Assembly: GCA_025210775.1 (NCBI GenBank)
Contig: JAOARB010000010.1
Location: 103,502 to 145,793, forward strand
Reading direction: 5' to 3'
Length of the DNA: 42,292 nt
Origin: Prolixibacteraceae bacterium
GTDB lineage: Bacteria > Bacteroidota > Bacteroidia > Bacteroidales > Prolixibacteraceae
The notes under the pieces are model-generated. The model was given only the letters and a program-made list of their open reading frames with translations, was not told where the DNA came from and ran no database searches. Of this stretch, positions 1-8,984 are shown piece after piece. The translations under genes and the position numbers were made by a program. Every line of letters starts with the position of its first letter. The first letter of the stretch is position 1.

Positions 1-416
1 ATAGGGATCTGTTTGAGAAGATGGATGGCAGCGATTCGTTTAGGATGGTGAACCAAGATTTTGAACCTGATGTGGTGGAGATCCTTCCTCAGTTTGATGT
101 GCTGATATCGGATTTCTCGGCGATGATCACCGATTTTCTTCCACTGAACAGACCAATGGTGTTTATCCCTTATGATTATGATGTTTATAGTGAACAGGTG
201 GGATTCCTTTTTCCATATGAGACCATGACTCCGGGCGAAGTGGTGGATACAGAGAAGGCTTTTCTGGAAGCTCTGGCTGAAGCGTTGAGTAATCCATCGA
301 AATATGATGATGAACGTATGCAGTTGTGTGATCACCTTTATGATTTTGTGGATAGAAAATCGTCTTTAAGGGTGGTGGCTGAAATCAAAAAAGCCATTTT
401 TAAAAATAATGCATAA
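1..416 (+). CDS. CDP-glycerol glycerophosphotransferase family protein, C-terminal part
   Basis: This is the 3' end of a gene that begins before the window. The reading frame is open from base 3, so the first internal ATG at 21 is not the start. The visible 138 residues carry the sequence VLISDFSAMITDFLPLNRP, which matches the conserved 'SDYSS...D' nucleotide-binding segment near the C-terminus of the CDP-glycerol:poly(glycerophosphate) glycerophosphotransferase (TagB/TagF-like) family, followed by the usual 'P..F..YD.D.Y' segment. In Gram-negative Bacteroidota, members of this family usually sit in surface-polysaccharide clusters and transfer glycerol- or ribitol-phosphate-type groups to glycans. 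The flippase that follows in the window fits that setting. The substrate cannot be read from this fragment. Confidence 0.75.
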   Translation, partial: RDLFEKMDGSDSFRMVNQDFEPDVVEILPQFDVLISDFSAMITDFLPLNRPMVFIPYDYDVYSEQVGFLFPYETMTPGEVVDTEKAFLEALAEALSNPSKYDDERMQLCDHLYDFVDRKSSLRVVAEIKKAIFKNNA

Positions 417-519
417 TTAGTCAGCATCACAGATGCGTTTGTGGGGTATTGCATAACGTGAGATTTTAATAAGGATTTAAAAGGCATCAAGATATATCGT
501 ATTATTTATTGATTTGACA

Positions 520-566
520 GAATCCCGAAGGGATGACATATTTGTAGAAGACATAGTTATAGAAGA
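520..566 (+). repeat. REP-like hairpin repeat, copy A
   Basis: The unit starts with the 13-base palindrome ATCCCGAAGGGAT (522-534) followed by the tail TGACATATTTGTAGAAGAC. It is 46 of 47 bases identical to copy D at 824-870. The forward orientation is defined as hairpin then TTTGTAG tail. Confidence 0.75.
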
Positions 567-643
567 AATAATTGTAGAAGAATCCATGTATTTCCCAATC
601 ATCATGCGATATATAATTAGTGTATTAAAATCATGTATATCAA

Positions 644-674
644 CAAAATACAATTATGTCACCCCTTCGGGGTT
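644..674 (-). repeat. REP-like hairpin repeat, copy B (diverged)
   Basis: On the minus strand this reads ACCCCGAAGGGGT (673-661) followed by GACATAATTGTATTTTG. It keeps the GAA loop and the tail pattern of copies A and D. Both strands of the stem have changed together (T-A replaced by C-G), so pairing is preserved. Confidence 0.65.
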
Positions 675-697
675 TAGGGGGATATAGAGAACTGTTT

Positions 698-728
698 TGC
701 TACAAATATATCACCCACGTTGTGGGTT
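698..728 (-). repeat. REP-like hairpin repeat, copy C (diverged)
   Basis: On the minus strand this reads ACCCAC-AAC-GTGGGT (727-713) followed by GATATATTTGTAGC. The 6-bp stem is perfect although its sequence differs from copies A, B and D. The tail ATATTTGTAG is nearly the same as in copies A and D. Confidence 0.65.
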
Positions 729-823
729 TTGTTGAAGCAATAATTTTTAATCCCAATGTGATATTTCATCAATATAACGTGTATTCAAACAATATAAAAC
801 GTAGCCATCATGCTATGCAAACC

Positions 824-870
824 GAATCCCGAAGGGATGACATATTTGTAGAAAACATAGTTATAGAAGA
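824..870 (+). repeat. REP-like hairpin repeat, copy D
   Basis: Hairpin ATCCCGAAGGGAT (826-838) plus tail, offset from copy A by exactly 304 bases with one mismatch in 47. It lies 30 bases from the 3' end of the flippase gene. With A, B and C the cluster orientation is + - - +. Confidence 0.75.
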
Positions 871-900
871 CATAAAACGTTGATTATTGCATGGTGCGGA

Positions 901-2361
901 TTATTTGCGATAGGTTTTCCACCATTCGAGAAGGATCTTATGGTTGCCTATTCCCATGATCAATAAGAAGAGCGTACTTCGGAAGATCATATCTACAATC
1001 CAATAATCAGATACTGGATAAGGGAGGATCTTGGCTATATAGATCGCTACGGCGGTAGTGAGAGCCAATCCTACGATAGATAGGTCTAGGGGTTGGATCT
1101 GCCACTTAAAATAGATAAACAGAGCCCTTAATAGCAATACTACGGCATTAGAGAAGAGGGTTGCTATGGCTGCCCCTTCTATTCCCCATAGAGGGATAAA
1201 GAGGATGTTGGTAACTACAACCAATACCATCAATAGGAGCTGAAAGAAAGCCTGTACTTTATAGTATATCGAGTTGGCAAGCAATACGGCTCCTTGACCT
1301 GACACCATCTCTAATAGGTTGGAAAAGCCTATAATAGCGATAACGGTCATACCAGTGGCATAGGTCGGTGGAAGGATCTTGGCTATATTATCTAGATTGA
1401 TTGCCATCCCTCCAAATAGAACGCCTCCCATCAGGAACTGGTATAATGCACTTTTACGGTAGGTCGTTTCGATCAGGGTAAGGTCGTTATTTCGCCATGC
1501 ATCGGAGATCACTGAGGCACCAATCTTCTTTAGGGCACGTGCTGGCAGTAGCACCATGGTACCGAAATAGAAGGCAATAGAGTAGATTCCATTTTGTTCG
1601 AGGCCGAGAAAAGAGGTGACCATATATTTGTCGATATTGACAATGGCGATACCGCTAAACCCAGATACAATACCAAAGAAAGAGACATAGAACATCTCTT
1701 TTTTTAGACGTGGGGTAAGAAAACGAAAGTCGGGTTTAAAACGTATCTTCTCTTTGGTAACCAAGAGATAGAGAAGCCCCACAAACGGCACTCCCAGAAT
1801 GGCTACATAGAGAAAAATAAAAAGGTCGAAAGAGAGCACTCCAAAGAAATAGGTTGCCAATAGGACCAAGTTTAAAAGACGTACCACCACCTCTTTAAGG
1901 AATGTTCCGATCACGGCATTATAGAGCAGTCGATACAAGACATCCAACGAATTGAAGGCCATTAGAAAGAGTACCAAAGGGATGACGTAGTTTAGGTTGT
2001 CGACCAACAGTGGGGACTTATCGCTATTTTGTGCGATCAATAGATCGTTGCCCCCCATAAGCATGATAAAGAGCCATAAAAGAAAACCACAGGAGGTCAC
2101 CAGAAAGATAATAAAAGGATAGCCATGGTGGTGGTTCTTCTCGGAGCGGAAATAGGGAAACATTCTTGTGGTTACGGCATCGAAACCTAGAGAGGCAAAT
2201 TGAGCACTGATCGTAGCAATGGCTACCAATACATTCACCAATCCCACTTGCTCGGTAGAGAAGAGTCGAGGCATGATGATCGTTACATTAAGGAACGCAA
2301 TAAATGCCCCTACAAACGACCAGAAAGATCCTTTTATTGTCTGTTTTTCAATTATTCCCAT
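901..2361 (-). CDS. polysaccharide flippase (Wzx-like, MOP superfamily)
   Basis: This is a 486-residue protein made almost entirely of hydrophobic helices, about twelve to fourteen, with short charged loops, as in Wzx/MurJ-type transporters of the MOP superfamily. The N-terminus, with TIKGSFWSFVGAFIAFLNVT followed by 'LFSTEQVGLVNVLVAI', matches the usual start of 'polysaccharide biosynthesis protein' members, where helix 1 is followed by a conserved E-G-turn. Such proteins move lipid-linked glycan units across the inner membrane. ATG at 2361 is the first in frame. It converges on the glycerophosphotransferase-like gene and diverges from the YfhO gene. The transported substrate is unknown. Confidence 0.85.
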   Translation of the reverse strand: MGIIEKQTIKGSFWSFVGAFIAFLNVTIIMPRLFSTEQVGLVNVLVAIATISAQFASLGFDAVTTRMFPYFRSEKNHHHGYPFIIFLVTSCGFLLWLFIMLMGGNDLLIAQNSDKSPLLVDNLNYVIPLVLFLMAFNSLDVLYRLLYNAVIGTFLKEVVVRLLNLVLLATYFFGVLSFDLFIFLYVAILGVPFVGLLYLLVTKEKIRFKPDFRFLTPRLKKEMFYVSFFGIVSGFSGIAIVNIDKYMVTSFLGLEQNGIYSIAFYFGTMVLLPARALKKIGASVISDAWRNNDLTLIETTYRKSALYQFLMGGVLFGGMAINLDNIAKILPPTYATGMTVIAIIGFSNLLEMVSGQGAVLLANSIYYKVQAFFQLLLMVLVVVTNILFIPLWGIEGAAIATLFSNAVVLLLRALFIYFKWQIQPLDLSIVGLALTTAVAIYIAKILPYPVSDYWIVDMIFRSTLFLLIMGIGNHKILLEWWKTYRK

Positions 2362-2538
2362 AAACGACGCTATTGCTCTTCTGTGTTAAAAATTAAAATG
2401 TAACCTTAATGAAAAAATCCCTACCTATATGGAACAATATAGATCAGAATTGGATCATAAAAACAGCAAAAATAGGATGCTTTTGATAAAAATACGAAAC
2501 AATGGCAAAGGAAACATCGTGATCCATTATAAAAACAT

Positions 2539-2546
2539 TATTTTTG
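2539..2546 (+). promoter_or_regulatory. putative -7 element (TATTTTTG) for the yfhO-queA run
   Basis: TATTTTTG fits the Bacteroidota -7 consensus TAnnTTTG and lies 28 bases before the ATG at 2575. No TTG sits at the expected -33 distance, so this is a partial promoter match. Confidence 0.4.
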
Positions 2547-2574
2547 TAGGTAAGTCAATTTTGAAGTTTACAAT

Positions 2575-5079
2575 ATGAAAGATATCAACTGGAAGAAAAT
2601 AGGTACCATCCTAGGTATTATTGGATTGTTTTTAGTGGTTACATATACCTACTTTTCGCCTCTGTTAGAGGGAAGAGCATTGCAACAACACGACCATGAT
2701 ACTTATATGGGCATGTCTTCCGAAATACGTTCCTATCGAGCTACTCACGATAAGGAGGCCCTTTGGAATAATCGTATGTTTGGCGGAATGCCTTCCTATC
2801 TTAGTGGAACCAGATATCCTGGGAACAAATTGGCATATATTGATTCGTTACTTCGAGTGGGGCCTGTACCGGGGAGTAGTGTCTTTTTAACTTTCATCGG
2901 TTTCTTCTTTTTGATGATGGTCTGTGGCCTCTCTCCTTGGATAAGCATGATTGCCAGTTTGGCTTTTGGCTTCTCCTCCTTCTATTTTATCATTCTAGGG
3001 GCAGGACACAACACCAAAGCACTAGCGATCTCTTATATGGCTCCTGTTCTTGCAGGGGTGTTGCTTTCTTTCAAAGGAAAGAGATGGCTTGGTGGTGCCA
3101 TTCTTGGAGTTGCCTTAGGTTTAGAGTTAAGGGCAGGGCATCCACAGATGACCTACTATCTTTTCCTTATGGTGATGATCTATGGTCTGGTAGAGTTGTA
3201 CTACCATATCAAAGAGAAAAAGAGTGTAGACTATTTTAAAAATATTGCGGTACTCTCTCTTTTTGCGATACTGGCAGTAGGTTCGAATGCCTCTAGTTTG
3301 TCGTCTACTTTCGAATATAGTCCTTATTCGATAAGAGGTAAATCGACATTAAAAACGGACGATCCAACGCGTAAAGAAGGGTTAGACAAAAAATATATCT
3401 TCGACTACAGTTATGATGTAAGTGAAGCATTTACCGCTTTTATTCCTCGACTTAAAGGAGGGGGAATGAGCGAACCACTAGATAGAGACAGCCATCTATA
3501 TCAGAAGATTGCTCAGAGACAGGGAGCAGGAACGGCCAAACAGATATGTAAAAATGTACCTCTCTATTGGGGTAGCCAACCTATTGTTAGTGGTCCTTTC
3601 TATTTTGGGGCTGTACTATGTTTCTTGGCTATTTTTGGCATGTTCTTTATCAAAGGAAGATTAAAATGGTGGTTAAGCCTTACCATCCTAGTCTCTTTCC
3701 TATTGTCTTTAGGAAAACACTTCCCTTTGTTGAGTGACATGATGGTCAACTACTTCCCTATGTATAATAAATTTAGGGATGTAAAGAATATTGTGATCAT
3801 ACAGAACTTGGCGATGGCGATGTTAGGTACTTTTGCGGTATGGCAACTGTCGCAAAGAAAAGCATCGGATAAAGATTTTATGGATGCACTAAAATATAGT
3901 GTCGGTGTGACTGGAGGTATCGCCCTTCTATTGACTATCATCCCTAGCCTATCAGGTAGTTTTGTGGGTAGTGTGGATGGTCAGCTACAACAGATGGGAT
4001 GGCCTTCAGATTGGATCCAAGCACTACAAGAAGATCGAATGGCTATCGTGAGAACAGATGCTTTTCGTTCGCTCCTGTTTGTCTTAGTGGCAGCAGCTAC
4101 GATGTGGGCTTTCTGGAAGAAAAAGGTAAGAGCGGAATTGGCCCTTGGCGTATGGTTGATCTGCATCATGGTAGACATGTGGCCACACAATAAGAAATAT
4201 CTAAACAACGATCAGTTTGTAAGTAAGAGAAAAGTAGAGAAGCCTTACCAACCAACCAAGGCAGATCAATATATCCTAAAGGACAAATCATTAGATTACC
4301 GTGTGTTAAACATGTCGGTAAGTACTTTTAACGATGCGAGTACCTCTTTCTTCCACAACTCTATCGGTGGATACCATGGGGCGAAGATGCGTCGTTATCA
4401 AGATCTTATTGAGCATCAGATTTCGGGAGAGATCCAACAGTTGCAGACCAAGTTTGGATCCATCAAGTCGGAAAGCGATTTGGCGACTCTTTTTGATGGT
4501 ACTTCGGTATTGAATATGCTGAACACCAAATATCTGATCTATTCACCAAAGGCAATGCCTCTAACCAATAGAGCTGCATTGGGGAACGCTTGGTTTGTGG
4601 ATAAAATCCATTGGGTAGAGGACGACAACCAAGAGATGGAGCAGCTAGGAAAAGTAGCACTATCGCATACGGTGTTGATAAACAAATCAGCCCAAGAGGA
4701 GATAAAAGAGATCTCACCGGTGAAGATAGAGAAAGAAGAAATGATCAAGATGACACAATACGATCCTAATATTCTAAGTTATATCTGTCATAGTAAAGAG
4801 GAGCGTATGGCTGTATTCTCTGAGATATACTATCCTAAGGGATGGAAAGCTTATGTGGATGGAAAAGAGGTAGCGATCTATCGTGTCAACTATCTTTTGC
4901 GAGGAATTAAGGTTGCAAAAGGAGACCATCAAATTCAATTTGTCTTCCACCCTCAGACCTATTTTATGGGTGAGGTTGTTTCGTTGATATGTTCTATCCT
5001 CTTGTTGATGCTGTTGGCAGTGATAGGATATGTATGTTGGAAGAAAAGAGAAGAGAAATCACTAAAGACGAATGTTTAA
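2575..5079 (+). CDS. YfhO family membrane protein
   Basis: An 834-residue polytopic protein. One helix lies near residues 12-30, and a block of helices follows from about residue 95 to 540, including the conserved-looking G-H-N-T-K-A turn near 142-147. A soluble C-terminal region of about 230 residues then ends in 'YYPKGWKAYVDGKEV...RVNYLLRGIKVAKGDHQI', a last helix and a basic tail. That C-terminal signature is typical of the YfhO family (GT-C-like membrane proteins; the Gram-positive member has been linked to lipid-linked sugar transfer). It opens a tight gene run, with ftsX starting 12 bases later. The precise activity in Bacteroidota is not known to me. Confidence 0.85.
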   Translation: MKDINWKKIGTILGIIGLFLVVTYTYFSPLLEGRALQQHDHDTYMGMSSEIRSYRATHDKEALWNNRMFGGMPSYLSGTRYPGNKLAYIDSLLRVGPVPGSSVFLTFIGFFFLMMVCGLSPWISMIASLAFGFSSFYFIILGAGHNTKALAISYMAPVLAGVLLSFKGKRWLGGAILGVALGLELRAGHPQMTYYLFLMVMIYGLVELYYHIKEKKSVDYFKNIAVLSLFAILAVGSNASSLSSTFEYSPYSIRGKSTLKTDDPTRKEGLDKKYIFDYSYDVSEAFTAFIPRLKGGGMSEPLDRDSHLYQKIAQRQGAGTAKQICKNVPLYWGSQPIVSGPFYFGAVLCFLAIFGMFFIKGRLKWWLSLTILVSFLLSLGKHFPLLSDMMVNYFPMYNKFRDVKNIVIIQNLAMAMLGTFAVWQLSQRKASDKDFMDALKYSVGVTGGIALLLTIIPSLSGSFVGSVDGQLQQMGWPSDWIQALQEDRMAIVRTDAFRSLLFVLVAAATMWAFWKKKVRAELALGVWLICIMVDMWPHNKKYLNNDQFVSKRKVEKPYQPTKADQYILKDKSLDYRVLNMSVSTFNDASTSFFHNSIGGYHGAKMRRYQDLIEHQISGEIQQLQTKFGSIKSESDLATLFDGTSVLNMLNTKYLIYSPKAMPLTNRAALGNAWFVDKIHWVEDDNQEMEQLGKVALSHTVLINKSAQEEIKEISPVKIEKEEMIKMTQYDPNILSYICHSKEERMAVFSEIYYPKGWKAYVDGKEVAIYRVNYLLRGIKVAKGDHQIQFVFHPQTYFMGEVVSLICSILLLMLLAVIGYVCWKKREEKSLKTNV

Positions 5080-5091
5080 GTAGGTTCAGAT

Positions 5092-5964
5092 ATGGGAAGG
5101 AACAACTCAAAGACAAGAAAGAATTACAGAACCTATTTTACGGTTATCTGTAGCAATAGTCTTATTCTATTTCTACTCGGTGTGATGAGCATTCTGTACT
5201 ATAATGCCCATCAGGCTTCAAAACAGGTGTATGAGAGCTTCGGGATGACCCTGCTTATCTCTGATGACATACCTGACGATCAGCTAAAGGAGAGTATAGA
5301 AGAGTGGAAAACATTGACCCAGATAAAGGATGCACAGATAATCACCAAAGAGAGCTCTGCCCATAGTATCAAACAGACGTTTGGGAGAGATGCTTTTGAT
5401 GTCATTGGATATAACCCAATGAAGAGAATGGTGGATATCACCCTTCATGCAAAGTATGCCAAGAAGGGAAATAATGAGGAGTTGATAAACTACTTTAAGG
5501 GCATGTCTTATGTGCAGAAAGTGCACTATCACAAAGAGGTTCTAAATTCAATACGAAAGAACTTAAAGAAGATCACTACCCTACTGATTATACTAGGGAT
5601 TATCTTTATTGTCATCTTTGTCACCTTACTAAAAAACACCATACAGGTGTCGCTAAACAGCAAGAGAGAGCTGATACGTAACATGCGACTTGTAGGGGCT
5701 TCGAATCGTTTCATTAGAAGTCCTTTCCTGAAAGAAGCCTTTTGGATAGGATTTATTGGAGCCTCGATCGCCTTGGTCATGATTGTTGCTTTTATTTTTA
5801 TAACACAAAGACGTCTGTATGACTCAATGAATACAGGTGGGATCATAGAAAAGATGGCGTTTGCGCTATCGGTCTATCTATTGGGAATAGGACTGTCTGT
5901 AATCACTACAAGAATTAAACTGTACTCTTTTCTTAAAGCCAAAGAGGATATATTTTATTATTAA
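5092..5964 (+). CDS. ftsX: cell division protein FtsX (ABC permease)
   Basis: A 290-residue protein with one N-terminal helix (about 20-40), an extracytoplasmic domain of about 120 residues, and three C-terminal helices with the FtsX/MacB permease pattern 'LNSKRELIRNMRLVGASNRFIRSPFLKEA' (split here by the coupling helix region). FtsX pairs with the ATPase FtsE at the divisome and controls peptidoglycan hydrolases. The ftsE gene is not adjacent here, as I recall is common in Bacteroidota. The start at 5092 is 12 bases after the YfhO stop, and DUF3098 and uppP follow with 10- and 8-base gaps, so one transcript is likely. Confidence 0.88.
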   Translation: MGRNNSKTRKNYRTYFTVICSNSLILFLLGVMSILYYNAHQASKQVYESFGMTLLISDDIPDDQLKESIEEWKTLTQIKDAQIITKESSAHSIKQTFGRDAFDVIGYNPMKRMVDITLHAKYAKKGNNEELINYFKGMSYVQKVHYHKEVLNSIRKNLKKITTLLIILGIIFIVIFVTLLKNTIQVSLNSKRELIRNMRLVGASNRFIRSPFLKEAFWIGFIGASIALVMIVAFIFITQRRLYDSMNTGGIIEKMAFALSVYLLGIGLSVITTRIKLYSFLKAKEDIFYY

Positions 5965-5974
5965 ATTTTGAAAG

Positions 5975-6211
5975 ATGAAAGAGGATAAAAACAAGTTCGC
6001 ATTGGAGCCTGCGAACTATAAACTACTACTTATCGGAATAGGAATTATCATTCTAGGCTTTGTATTAATGAGTGGAGGTGGTTCTGAAGATCCTAATGTT
6101 TTTGATGAAAGTATCTTTAGTTTCCGAAGAATTACTTTGGCACCGGTAGTCGTGCTATTTGGGTTTCTATTTGAAATCTATGCCATTATGTACAAACCTA
6201 AAAACAAATAA
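5975..6211 (+). CDS. DUF3098 family small membrane protein
   Basis: A 78-residue protein with a short polar N-terminus, a helix near residues 16-33 (LLLIGIGIIILGFVLMSGGG), a loop with 'DPNVFDESIFSFRRITLAPVVV', and a second helix. This two-helix layout with the central 'D.N.F.E.IFSFRR' loop is the DUF3098 pattern, found between ftsX and uppP in Bacteroidota. The function is unknown. The fixed placement between a divisome permease and the undecaprenyl pyrophosphatase suggests an envelope role, but that is inference from position. Confidence 0.82.
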   Translation: MKEDKNKFALEPANYKLLLIGIGIIILGFVLMSGGGSEDPNVFDESIFSFRRITLAPVVVLFGFLFEIYAIMYKPKNK

Positions 6212-6219
6212 ATAGTTCA

Positions 6220-7005
6220 ATGGATCATATTCAAGCATTTCTATTAGGATTACTTCAAGGTTTAACCGAATTCCTTCCAGTAAGCTCTAGTGGACACCTC
6301 GCTTTGGGAAGTCATTTCCTTGGAATTGAAGAAGAAAACAACCTGCTTTTTACTGTTGCGGTGCATGGTGCCACAGTACTTAGTACGATCGTTGTATTTA
6401 GAAAAGATATTTGGGATCTTTTAAAAGCATTATTCTCTTTTAAATGGAACGAAGAGACCCAGTATATTGCAAAACTGATCATCTCTATGGTCCCTATTGG
6501 ACTAGCGGGTGTATTCTTTAAAGAGGACATCGAAAGTCTTTTTGATGGCAACATTGTTTTTGTTGGAGGGATGCTCCTTCTTACAGCAATATTGCTCTCT
6601 TTTACCTTCTTCTTTAAGAATAAAAACAACAAAGAGGTGGGATTTAAAGATGCCATCATCATTGGTATTGCACAAGCTTGTGCTGTTGTGCCTGGTATCT
6701 CTCGATCGGGATCGACAATAGCCACAGGACTACTACTAGGAGATAAGAAAGAATCTGTAGCTAAATTCTCATTCTTAATGGTGCTTGCTCCGATCATCGG
6801 TGCCAACCTTTTAGAAGTCGTAGGAGGAGATCTTACAGCCTCTTCTTCGGTATCGGTATCAGTCCTTATCACAGGCTTTGTTACGGCTTTTGTATCAGGT
6901 CTTTTGGCCTGTAAATGGATGATCAATATCGTGAAGAAAGGGAAGCTGATATATTTCGCAATTTATTGTGCAATTATCGGATTAATTTCTATCTTTGTGG
7001 GCTGA
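6220..7005 (+). CDS. uppP: undecaprenyl-diphosphatase
   Basis: A 261-residue integral membrane enzyme that removes a phosphate from undecaprenyl pyrophosphate, regenerating the lipid carrier for peptidoglycan and surface glycans. Both signature motifs are present: GLLQGLTEFLPVSSSGHL (residues about 11-28, with the catalytic Glu) and PGISRSGSTIATG (about 159-171, with the Arg). Length and about eight helices match the family. The start is 8 bases after the DUF3098 stop. The gene sits in the operon-like run with ftsX upstream and truB downstream. Confidence 0.95.
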   Translation: MDHIQAFLLGLLQGLTEFLPVSSSGHLALGSHFLGIEEENNLLFTVAVHGATVLSTIVVFRKDIWDLLKALFSFKWNEETQYIAKLIISMVPIGLAGVFFKEDIESLFDGNIVFVGGMLLLTAILLSFTFFFKNKNNKEVGFKDAIIIGIAQACAVVPGISRSGSTIATGLLLGDKKESVAKFSFLMVLAPIIGANLLEVVGGDLTASSSVSVSVLITGFVTAFVSGLLACKWMINIVKKGKLIYFAIYCAIIGLISIFVG

Positions 7006-7060
7006 TTTTCAAACGTTTATTTTTATTAAATAATCATCTAAAGAGAGGATTTCTAGACGA

Positions 7061-7786
7061 GTGAAGGAACTGGATTCATTTGATTTTAAGAACGGAGAAG
7101 TTCTTATTTTTGATAAACCCTTAGAGTGGACCTCATTTAATGTGGTCGGTAAGATTAGATATAAAGTTTGTCGTTACCTTGGGATTAAGAAACTTAAAGT
7201 GGGACATGCTGGGACACTAGATCCAATGGCAACAGGGCTAATGGTGTTGTGTACAGGAAAGGCCACAAAGAAGATAGAACAACTACAAGGGACCGAAAAA
7301 GAATATATTGCTGATTTAAAATTAGGAGCAACGACTCCTTCTTTTGATATTGAAACGGAAGAGGATGCACAATTCCCTACAGAACATATAGATCTAAAAT
7401 CTGTAGAAGAGACATTACTACAATTTATTGGTGAGATAGATCAAATTCCTCCCATATTTTCTGCTGTAAAGGTAAACGGTCGTAGAGCCTATGACATGGC
7501 ACGAAAAGGAGAAGAGGTAGAGTTAAGGTCTAAAAAAATCACCATAAAAGAGATCGAAGTTTTAGATTTTAAAGAACAACATCTTAAATTACGTGTTGTT
7601 TGTGGTAAAGGGACTTATATCCGTTCTCTTGCAAGAGATATTGGTAGCGCTCTCAATAGCGGTGCATATCTGACTGGTTTACGAAGAACACGTGTTGGAG
7701 AGTTTAGTGTAGATAAAGCCTACACAATAGAATCATTCTGCGACATGATAGACCAGGCAATGGAGCAAAAGAAAAAAGAAGAGTAA
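7061..7786 (+). CDS. truB: tRNA pseudouridine(55) synthase
   Basis: A 241-residue protein that makes pseudouridine 55 in the T-loop of tRNAs. The N-terminus has 'LIFDKPLEWTS' and 'VGHAGTLDPMATGLMVLCTGKATK', which carries the catalytic Asp of the TruB family. The later segment 'FSAVKVNGRRAYDMARKGEEV' and the C-terminal 'CGKGTYIRSLARDIG' also match. Translation begins at GTG (7061), preceded by a purine-rich stretch at 7041-7050. The nearest alternative in-frame starts would remove the conserved 'DKP' segment, so GTG is preferred. It lies 55 bases after uppP and 43 before queA. Confidence 0.94.
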   Translation: MKELDSFDFKNGEVLIFDKPLEWTSFNVVGKIRYKVCRYLGIKKLKVGHAGTLDPMATGLMVLCTGKATKKIEQLQGTEKEYIADLKLGATTPSFDIETEEDAQFPTEHIDLKSVEETLLQFIGEIDQIPPIFSAVKVNGRRAYDMARKGEEVELRSKKITIKEIEVLDFKEQHLKLRVVCGKGTYIRSLARDIGSALNSGAYLTGLRRTRVGEFSVDKAYTIESFCDMIDQAMEQKKKEE

Positions 7787-7829
7787 AATAAGTTAGGATT
7801 TTCGTTACGCATAATAAAAAGAGTCTTCT

Positions 7830-8879
7830 ATGAAGCTGTCAAAATTTAAATACAAATTACCAACAGAATTAATTGCAACTCACCCAGCATACAATAGAGA
7901 CGAATCTCGTCTTCTTGTTTTGGATAGAGAAAGTGGTAAGATAGAGCACAAAGTATTCAAGGATGTTCTTGACTATTTTGATAATAAAGACGTGATGGTT
8001 TTCAACAACACGAAAGTGTTTCCTGCACGCCTTTATGGTAATAAAGAAAAAACTGGAGCTCAAATTGAAGTGTTCTTGCTTAGAGAACTAAACAGAGAAC
8101 AGAGATTGTGGGATGTTCTAGTAGATCCAGCAAGAAAGATTCGTATTGGTAACAAACTATACTTTGGCGACAACGACATGATGGTAGCCGAAGTAATTGA
8201 CAATACGACTTCTCGTGGTAGAACACTTCGTTTCTTATATGATGGCCCATACGACGAATTCAAAGAGGCACTTTATAATCTTGGAGAGACTCCTCTACCA
8301 AAATTAATTGGCCGTCCTGTAGAAGAAGATGATGCAGATCGTTACCAAACAATCTATGCTAAACACGAAGGTGCCGTAGCTGCTCCAACAGCAGGTCTTC
8401 ACTTTAGTAGAGAGTTGATGAAACGTCTTGAAATCAAAGGCATTGATTTTGCAGAAGTAACATTGCATGTTGGATTAGGAAACTTCCGTACTGTGGATGT
8501 AGAAGATCTAACAAAACATAAGATGGATTCAGAGCAGATCTGGATCGAAGACAAAGCAGTGGAAACAGTCAATACTGCAAAGAAAAATAAACAAAGAATA
8601 TGTGCTGTTGGAACAACAGTAATGCGTACTCTTGAATCATCAGTATCCACTGTTGGAATGTTAAAACCATACGAAGGATGGACCAATAAGTTTATCTTCC
8701 CTCCTTATGATTTCCAAGTGGCGAACAGTATGATTTCTAATTTCCACCTACCACTAAGTACACTACTAATGATGGTTAGTGCATTTGGAGGTTACGATGC
8801 GGTGATGGAAGCTTATCAAGTTGCCATTAAAGAGGAGTATCGTTTTGGAACTTACGGAGATGCAATGTTGATTATCTAA
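7830..8879 (+). CDS. queA: tRNA preQ1(34) S-adenosylmethionine ribosyltransferase-isomerase
   Basis: A 349-residue enzyme of queuosine synthesis that transfers and rearranges the ribosyl part of S-adenosylmethionine onto preQ1 at position 34 of tRNA. Recognisable family segments are '[24 protein letters not shown]' at the N-terminus, '[12 protein letters not shown]', '[10 protein letters not shown]', '[10 protein letters not shown]' and '[12 protein letters not shown]'. Length is normal. It ends the plus-strand run and is followed by a clear terminator at 8900-8942. It pairs with truB as a second tRNA-modification gene in the same run. Confidence 0.95.
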   Translation: MKLSKFKYKLPTELIATHPAYNRDESRLLVLDRESGKIEHKVFKDVLDYFDNKDVMVFNNTKVFPARLYGNKEKTGAQIEVFLLRELNREQRLWDVLVDPARKIRIGNKLYFGDNDMMVAEVIDNTTSRGRTLRFLYDGPYDEFKEALYNLGETPLPKLIGRPVEEDDADRYQTIYAKHEGAVAAPTAGLHFSRELMKRLEIKGIDFAEVTLHVGLGNFRTVDVEDLTKHKMDSEQIWIEDKAVETVNTAKKNKQRICAVGTTVMRTLESSVSTVGMLKPYEGWTNKFIFPPYDFQVANSMISNFHLPLSTLLMMVSAFGGYDAVMEAYQVAIKEEYRFGTYGDAMLII

Positions 8880-8899
8880 TGTTAACTGCATGAAAATAT

Positions 8900-8942
8900 A
8901 AAGAGACACTTACTACATATAGGTTAGAGGTGTCTCTTTTTT
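8900..8942 (+). terminator. rho-independent terminator after queA
   Basis: The perfect 10-bp stem AAAGAGACAC / GTGTCTCTTT (8900-8909 with 8930-8939) closes a 20-base loop and is followed by a T run. It ends the yfhO-queA transcript. Confidence 0.8.
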
Positions 8943-8984
8943 GATTGAATATATAAAACACACCATTAGCTTTATTGAAATATC

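Larger units (their letters stand above)
417..900. other. non-coding region holding a REP-like hairpin cluster
   Basis: The 484 bases between the glycerophosphotransferase-like gene and the 3' end of the flippase hold no credible gene. An open frame at 656-883 runs through the repeats and is not coding. The content is the four repeats listed separately, separated by AT-rich sequence. The two genes flanking it converge here. Confidence 0.7.

Noticed and set aside
520..870. CRISPR array
   Set aside because: The four repeats are unevenly spaced, occur in both orientations, have diverged stems, and no cas gene is nearby.
656..883. 75-residue open frame in the left-edge intergenic region
   Set aside because: It runs through three REP-like hairpins, has no protein-like composition, and overlaps repeats that are conserved as structure.
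6312..6926. 204-residue open frame opposite uppP
   Set aside because: It lies wholly antisense to a clear uppP with both catalytic motifs; the frame is open by chance of codon use.
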